A DNA stretch of 64,000 nucleotides, from assembly GCA_013368315.1 (NCBI GenBank), contig JAACJM010000035.1, positions 186,001 through 250,000 on the forward strand, read 5' to 3'. The notes under the pieces are model-generated. The model was not told the origin of the DNA and did not search any database. It saw only the letters and a program-made list of their open reading frames with translations. Positions 59,101-64,000 of this stretch are shown here, piece after piece (the first letter of the stretch is position 1; every line of letters begins with the position of its first letter). The position numbers were made by a program, and so were the translations under genes. The DNA is from Tetrapyrgos nigripes (Eukaryota; Basidiomycota; Agaricomycetes; Agaricales; Campanellaceae).

Positions 59101-61060
59101 CAAAACTCACCAGTATACTCCAAGGTCCCTGTATTCCCCGTCCTTACCCTTTCTTCTCCTTCCCCCATCCCTTTATACACAATCTCCTCCATAGACGTTC
59201 CAAAATCCGAGAGCATTGCTCTGGGTATGGGCACCGGAACTCGTCCCCAGGCATCGTTGTCTTCGTCCCCTTGACCCTCGGAAGGCCTTTCCCAGTCTTC
59301 CCAATCGTCCCCGTCCCCGTCCTCGTCCTCGTCCTCATCCCCTTGTCTTTGCCCTTCATAATCATAACCCCCACCATACGCATACGTATTCACATCCGGC
59401 GGATCCGGGGGTAACCCCCCCTCCCCATAATAATCAAGCCCAAAACTCAACAAAACATTCCCAGGTTTCATATCCAAATGTAAAATGTTCCTGCTATGTA
59501 AAAAGTCGAGACCAGAGACGATGTCGGAGAAGAGAGAGTGGAGTTCGAGGGGGGAGAAACGGGGAGGGTTGAGAGGTTGGGAGGTTTGGGGTTTGGGTTT
59601 TCGTTTTTGCCGGGACGAGGATGTGGATGACCTGGATTGAGGTTTTGATTTGGGTTGACGTTGTCGTTTTCGTTGATGTGTAGATGTAGACGTAGACGCA
59701 GACGCAGCTTGCGATGGACTAGCACTACCTTCTTGTCTTTCTCCTTCCCTCTCTCGTTGTTTTTGCTTTTGTTTTTCAACCCTCGCCCGAAACGCGCGTT
59801 TCCTCTTCTCTGCTTCTGTCTCTCCCTGTATCTCTCTTTCCCCATCCCCGTCCCCATCTGCTTCTGCTTCTGCTTCTGCTTCGCCTTCCCTTTCTCCTCC
59901 ATGTCCACGCTTCAAACCTCTTCCACTCAGTCGTAGATCCCGTATACGCCGCTCTATAAAATCATCCAACGACCCTCCCTCAGCCCATTGCATCAATACG
60001 TGTAACGTGGGGACACGTGGACCGAATGAGGAGAATTGGGTGGGTTCGAGCCAGGAGTGGCTAGGTAGATAGCATTAGCATTAATGTTAACATGAGGGTT
60101 TGGAAAAGGAAAAACACGCAGACGAGAAACGAGAAACGCAGACGCAGACGGAGACAGAGACAAAGGAAAGGCAAAGAAAAGACTAGAATGTACACTCACT
60201 GATACGCAACAATATTCGGATGGTGCAACCTTTCCAAAAGCTTTACCTCTCTTAAAGTTTGTAAGAGATACGTATGTGATTGACCGACTGCGATTTTTTT
60301 AACAGCGAAGCGGCCTAGGGGATTGTTGTCCTATAAAGATAAACCAAAGGACATAAGATGAGTTAGAGTTATCCATCATAGAGTAGTAGATAGAAAGGTA
60401 TGTAGGACTCGTACTCGGAAGGGGAAGGAAACGCACCAGAACATGCTGACACAAAAACACGCTCCCATTAGCCCCCATACCCAACTTCTTCTCTACTCGG
60501 AAAAACGCGTCAAAGTAGCCTTCTGCCATAGAGTTGGGGGGAAAGGCGGTTGGGTCAGAGTAGTAGGTGGAGTCGCCGTTTTCATCGTGAGGTGTGTGGG
60601 TTTGAAGGGGAGGGGAAGGTGGTGAAGAAAGGTAGGGCTGAGGAGAAGGAGACCTGGAAGAAGGAACAGAACTGGAAGGCTCCGAAGCAGTACGATTGGC
60701 TATAGCCAGGATGTTGAAGTAATTGCTGGTCCGTGTACGTCCGTCATACTCGTTGTAGTCGTAGTCATCCTCATAGTCACGAAAGCCCGTCGGAAGCGGT
60801 CTTCTACAATACGGACAACGTGTATGTGGAGGTGGAAGCGGCTGAGGATGTGGTTGGACATGTGGAGGACGTTGGTGGTGGACAGCGGGACGGATGGAGA
60901 GAGCATGAGAAGAGGGGTTGTACAACACGACCTGGTTGTTGAGTGAGTCGTGGAAGATGGGTCGCCATTCGGCGGCAGACTCGATGGGGACTAGAGACAT
61001 TGCATGGGGCGGCGGCGGCGGCGACGTGGACGACGACGGCGAGGCGGAGGATGAGGTCAT
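56190..61060 (-). CDS. IKS1-like serine/threonine protein kinase, intact copy C
   Basis: Five exons join in phase: 61060-60437, 60330-60200, 60060-59111, 58894-56673, 56564-56190, giving about 1433 aa. The N-terminus carries SLVPIESAAEWRPIFHDSLNNQVVLYN and a CPYCRRPL pair (about residues 20-90), as in fungal IKS-class kinases. Kinase features are all present: LGMGANGSVFL (about 190-200), AVKK lysine (about 218), catalytic loop HLDMKPGN (about 445), SDFG (about 537), GTLEYTAPE (about 565) and ADMWSLGVILHKM (about 600). Charged low-complexity inserts of about 130 and 80 residues lie inside the domain, and a very long Ser/Gly/Asp-rich tail follows. The last exon encodes a hydrophobic segment (about 1385-1425), so the protein is probably membrane-anchored. 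Yeast IKS1 is a poorly understood kinase less than half this length. The HRD histidine-x-aspartate is HLD here. Confidence 0.78.
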
Positions 61061-61599
61061 CAGTTATCCTGGGAAAAAGGCCGCGTCTAGCCCCTGTCTG
61101 GGCAGTACATACAGACCGTACATTAGTTAACGTCAGTGCATCATCTCTCTACGAGTATCAGTCAGAAGAATTAAGAAGAGTTTGATAGAAGATGTAATCT
61201 AATCAATTGCAAGAGTAATTCGAAGATAGATGGAAAATGCTGTAGTTCCATCACAGGTTTCCGTCAGGCTGTTTACAGCCTCAACAGCTTGCGCACTATT
61301 CTATTCAGCTGTATCACCTTCTTCCAGTCATGCACGTTGGAAGGCTGTGACTAGAAGGAACGAAAACCGCTTTTCGAAGCCATCAAACCTTCCATGACAT
61401 CCTTCACTAATGATACCGCATGTCTCACAGGTATTCATCCCAGTTTTTAAAGTGGCCTCACAGGTAACGACACTCAAGGATCTTCTTCCTTTCCTTCCTT
61501 TCCATTGTAAGCCTGCCCTTATCCTCATCCCCGGCTCACAATCTGACATGGACTATCGACCACGCTTTACAGTGTATCAAATATAACTCTTAACACTCC
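61061..61599. promoter_or_regulatory. Shared upstream region, kinase and HET copy C
   Basis: 539 bp between two divergent intact genes. It is conserved with 36888-37670 and, in part, 28225-28420: CACTTTAAA-type box, AGGATCTTCTTCCTTTCC, ACAGTGTATCAAATATAAC and CTTAACACTCC just before the HET ATG. Joint control of both genes is possible but not shown. Confidence 0.5.
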
Positions 61600-63759
61600 A
61601 TGCGTCTCCTAAACACGAAAACCCTCAGACTCGAGGAATTCTTTGACGAAATACCGCCCTATGCCATTCTCTCTCATACTTGGGAGGATGAAGAGGTCAC
61701 CTTCCAGGACATCCAGAACATCGCTACCCTTGCTGATACCTGCAACGTCCAGCAACTCACCTATGAAGACATTCGAGCCTTCCTTCTTTCTGCGCAACTG
61801 CCAGTGAAGAAGGGCTACACGAAGGTCGTCCAAGCCTGTGTCCGTGCCCGGAGTTACTCTTTTGATTGGATCTGGATTGACTCGTGCTGCATCAACAAGG
61901 AGAGCAGCGCTGAGCTTTCAGAAGCCATCAATTCCATGTACCAGTACTACGAGGACGCCGTAGTTTGCTACGTCTACCTCTTCGATGTTCCCGGAACGCT
62001 TCATCCTAAAAACCCCAAGTCTGACTTCAAGAGAAGTAAATGGTTCACGAGAGGTTGGACGTTGCAGGAGTTACTGGCGCCCAGGCACATTTCATTCTTC
62101 GATGAAGATTGGACGAAGATTGGGACACGGTGGAGCTTGCGGGATCTCATCTCAGTCGTCACTACCATCCCGATCGATGTCTTGGAGGGCCGTTCTATCG
62201 ACGAGTACAGTGTAGCTCAGAAGATGTCATGGGCGGCGGATCGGCAGACGACGAGGCCAGAAGACGAAGCTTATTGCTTGATGGGAATTTTCGGTGTCAG
62301 CATGTCGCCGATATACGGGGAAGGTGGCGACAAGGCATTCATGCGACTACAGCAGGAAATTATCCGGGTTTCGGATGATCGGAGTATTTTCGCTTGGATT
62401 TCTGAGGAATGGGAGAAAAGCCGGGGACTACTAGCCAGATCTCCGTACGAGTTCAGATATTCCGGGCGGGTTTGGGCATCTAACACTGGTTCCACTCTCG
62501 GCAACAATCCATCATCATATTCATTTAATAACAACGGTCTTCATATCCATCTTCCTCTTAAACCGTGCGATTCCAAAGACTTGGAAGACCCATATGACTC
62601 GGGTTCTGGAGCCGATACTCCGATCTTCCTTGCATATCTACACTGTCAAACAAACGATGGCAGTTACATGTCTGTATATCTCCGGAGGACAACTGATGGT
62701 TATTACGTCCGGGAATCCTCATCAATAGTAGTCTTGCAACCTGCACCCCCCCCTCTCGATGATGTGCGGGAACTCACTGTCAGAGAGAAACCAACTCTTA
62801 GGGAGAGATTCAGATTTCTCGGTGCTGGCAAGAAGGCTGTGTCCCTTCTCCCTTCTGCACAGCACTTTGTATGCTCTCGACCGCCACCGGCCTCAATCTC
62901 CACCGAATTCTCGGTCGAGTTCGAAACTGATGTGGATCGGACTGATTTGACCTACGAATTTCCGTCCAAAAGTGAGGCGTTTACACTTGCCTGTCTAGTC
63001 AATGATTGGTGGGAGGATGTCAAGTATTCCTTGCAGATTGGGGACAAAAGCGTTGATTCCATTGATAATTCGTGTCCAGCTGCAGATTATATGCTGGGAC
63101 CATTGCCGAACAGTTGCTTTGTCTCAGTTTGTCTTGAGTTGCGAGGGGACAAAAAGAAGGTTTTTGAGGTCGATTATTTCTCTCCAGAAGATTCTCGAAG
63201 CGAGGGCGTCGCTACGACAGTGGGTCCTGATCTGGACTTCTTGGTGCCATCGAAGTTCAAATCGTATGAATTGGAGGAAGAACATCAAAGTTGGGGGTCA
63301 TTTAGATGTATTACTGTGCACCAATCAGATGTTCTCGTGTTGAAGTACACCACATGGGAGAAACAGTGGTTTACACGGGATTTGTACTCGGATTTGGAAA
63401 CGGATTCAGAAACTGAAAGAAGGGACAAGAGGAAAGGGAGGGGGACTAAGCAGGGGGGGCCATCCACTTTTTATGTTGCTGTTGGAAGTCACCAATCGTT
63501 GCCATGGACGCACATTACTTCAAACGGCAAAAGTACTGACGATGTCCGGGCCGACATTCAGTCAATGAAAGAGGATCTGTACGGTCAAACCTCTGGAACA
63601 GCCACAATTAATCACAGCAAGCTGAAAGTCTGGATTGGACCTGCATCAAATCTTGGCTCGGTGTCTCATCAGCTTCATTTTGAGTGGGTCAAGGACGAGT
63701 CCGATGCAGTGGATGAGGAGGAGATGAAGAGAAGCAGAAAGAGAATAAGGATAGATTAG
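61600..63759 (+). CDS. HET-domain (heterokaryon incompatibility) protein, intact copy C
   Basis: A single 719-codon exon from ATG 61600 to TAG 63757-63759. The HET domain occupies about residues 20-170: YAILSHTW (21-28), the EEVTFQDI turn, WIWIDSCCINK (90-100), YLFDV, and FTRGWTLQELLAP (149-161). A conserved continuation RPEDEAYCLMGIFGVSMSPIYGEG follows (about 217-240), then MRLQQEIIRVSDDRSIFAWIS. The remaining 450 residues are beta-rich in look with no NACHT, WD40 or ankyrin repeats; their role is unknown. HET domains in fungi trigger cell death on non-self recognition. Copies A and B in this window are broken versions, so this is the only one likely to work. The start is supported by conservation of the first ten residues in all three copies. 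Confidence 0.88.
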   Translation: MRLLNTKTLRLEEFFDEIPPYAILSHTWEDEEVTFQDIQNIATLADTCNVQQLTYEDIRAFLLSAQLPVKKGYTKVVQACVRARSYSFDWIWIDSCCINKESSAELSEAINSMYQYYEDAVVCYVYLFDVPGTLHPKNPKSDFKRSKWFTRGWTLQELLAPRHISFFDEDWTKIGTRWSLRDLISVVTTIPIDVLEGRSIDEYSVAQKMSWAADRQTTRPEDEAYCLMGIFGVSMSPIYGEGGDKAFMRLQQEIIRVSDDRSIFAWISEEWEKSRGLLARSPYEFRYSGRVWASNTGSTLGNNPSSYSFNNNGLHIHLPLKPCDSKDLEDPYDSGSGADTPIFLAYLHCQTNDGSYMSVYLRRTTDGYYVRESSSIVVLQPAPPPLDDVRELTVREKPTLRERFRFLGAGKKAVSLLPSAQHFVCSRPPPASISTEFSVEFETDVDRTDLTYEFPSKSEAFTLACLVNDWWEDVKYSLQIGDKSVDSIDNSCPAADYMLGPLPNSCFVSVCLELRGDKKKVFEVDYFSPEDSRSEGVATTVGPDLDFLVPSKFKSYELEEEHQSWGSFRCITVHQSDVLVLKYTTWEKQWFTRDLYSDLETDSETERRDKRKGRGTKQGGPSTFYVAVGSHQSLPWTHITSNGKSTDDVRADIQSMKEDLYGQTSGTATINHSKLKVWIGPASNLGSVSHQLHFEWVKDESDAVDEEEMKRSRKRIRID

Positions 63760-63913
63760 ACGATAGATTACAAAAAATCATTCATTTGCCGAAAACTCGG
63801 TCCATGGTAGAACATATATAGCAAATAGTACTAAGTTGGTAGTAACATTACTGCTGACATTTCAGACATGTACATCGAGCGAGAACGAAGAATTACCCCC
63901 TGGGAATCACAAA
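63760..63913. other. HET copy C 3' flank
   Basis: Matches, in inverse, the sequence just 3' of HET copy B (34205-34356), including CATGGACCGAGTTTT and AGTACTATTTGCTA. It is part of the duplicated block. Confidence 0.6.
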
Positions 63914-64000
63914 TCATTCAGTCGTTTTGGGAGTCGGACATGAAGTGCTGCGCCACCCACCAAAGCGAGCCCACCAACGTTTCATCATCGCACCGAGATT
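63914..64000 (-). pseudogene. 3' end of the unrecognised convergent gene, second copy, cut by window edge
   Basis: The inverse counterpart of 34120-34205 (NLGAMMK.W.ARFGG). GGTGGGTGG here replaces GGTGGGGTGG in the other copy, a one-base difference that shifts the last 20 or so codons into another frame ending four bases further on. Which copy keeps the ancestral frame cannot be told from this window. Confidence 0.45.

Overview
This window looks like a gene-poor, transposon-rich stretch of a filamentous basidiomycete (Agaricomycetes-type) genome. The evidence is short introns of about 50-90 nt with GT..AG ends, proteins containing basidiomycete-typical DUF6532, DUF6533 and HET domains, Plavaka-type (CACTA) and hAT transposases, and Ty1/copia, Ty3/gypsy and pogo remnants. 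Species cannot be told from the sequence. No tRNA, rRNA or CRISPR array was seen.

Region 1 (1-18.5 kb) is mostly mobile DNA: a small hAT-like MITE with an 8-bp target duplication (75-644), two solo LTRs of one family (1051-1505 and 2469-2988), short tandem repeats, and a complete but decayed minus-strand Ty1/copia element (5213-11392) with both LTRs and a 5-bp target duplication. The copia element splits a small open reading frame. A decayed minus-strand Plavaka transposase follows (about 11.6-14.7 kb), then a probably expressed multi-exon DUF6532 gene (15871-18455).

Region 2 (19063-25405) is the most striking object: a 6.3-kb giant palindromic element inserted in a copia protease relic. Its ends read CACTG and are flanked by a 3-bp duplication. 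Roughly 1-kb near-identical inverted arms are followed by kilobases of an 11-bp minisatellite that switches strand four times. A second, internal inverted repeat encloses a unique core.

Region 3 (27-64 kb) is built around three copies of a divergent gene pair, a HET-domain protein and an IKS1-like protein kinase, which share an upstream region. The right-hand copy (56190-63759) is intact in both genes. Copy A (27.0-32.6 kb) is degraded: its HET domain is deleted and its kinase lacks the N-terminus and has frameshifts. Copy B (34.4-40.8 kb) has its HET gene split by a 413-bp MITE and its kinase cut by a 2.5-kb hAT element at the end of an exon, with the rest of the gene lost at a hAT/gypsy junction. 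The 3' end of a third gene also lies beyond the HET gene in copies B and C, and a fourth HET-upstream relic sits near 55.5 kb. Between copies B and C are a decayed autonomous hAT, gypsy fragments, a 3.2-kb non-autonomous hAT inside a minisatellite, a TA-flanked MITE, a pogo relic and an apparently intact DUF6533 membrane-protein gene (53049-55051).

The likely functional protein genes are therefore few: DUF6532, a small unknown gene at 29177-30106, DUF6533, the IKS1-like kinase and the full-length HET protein. The rest is a record of nested transposition and segmental duplication.
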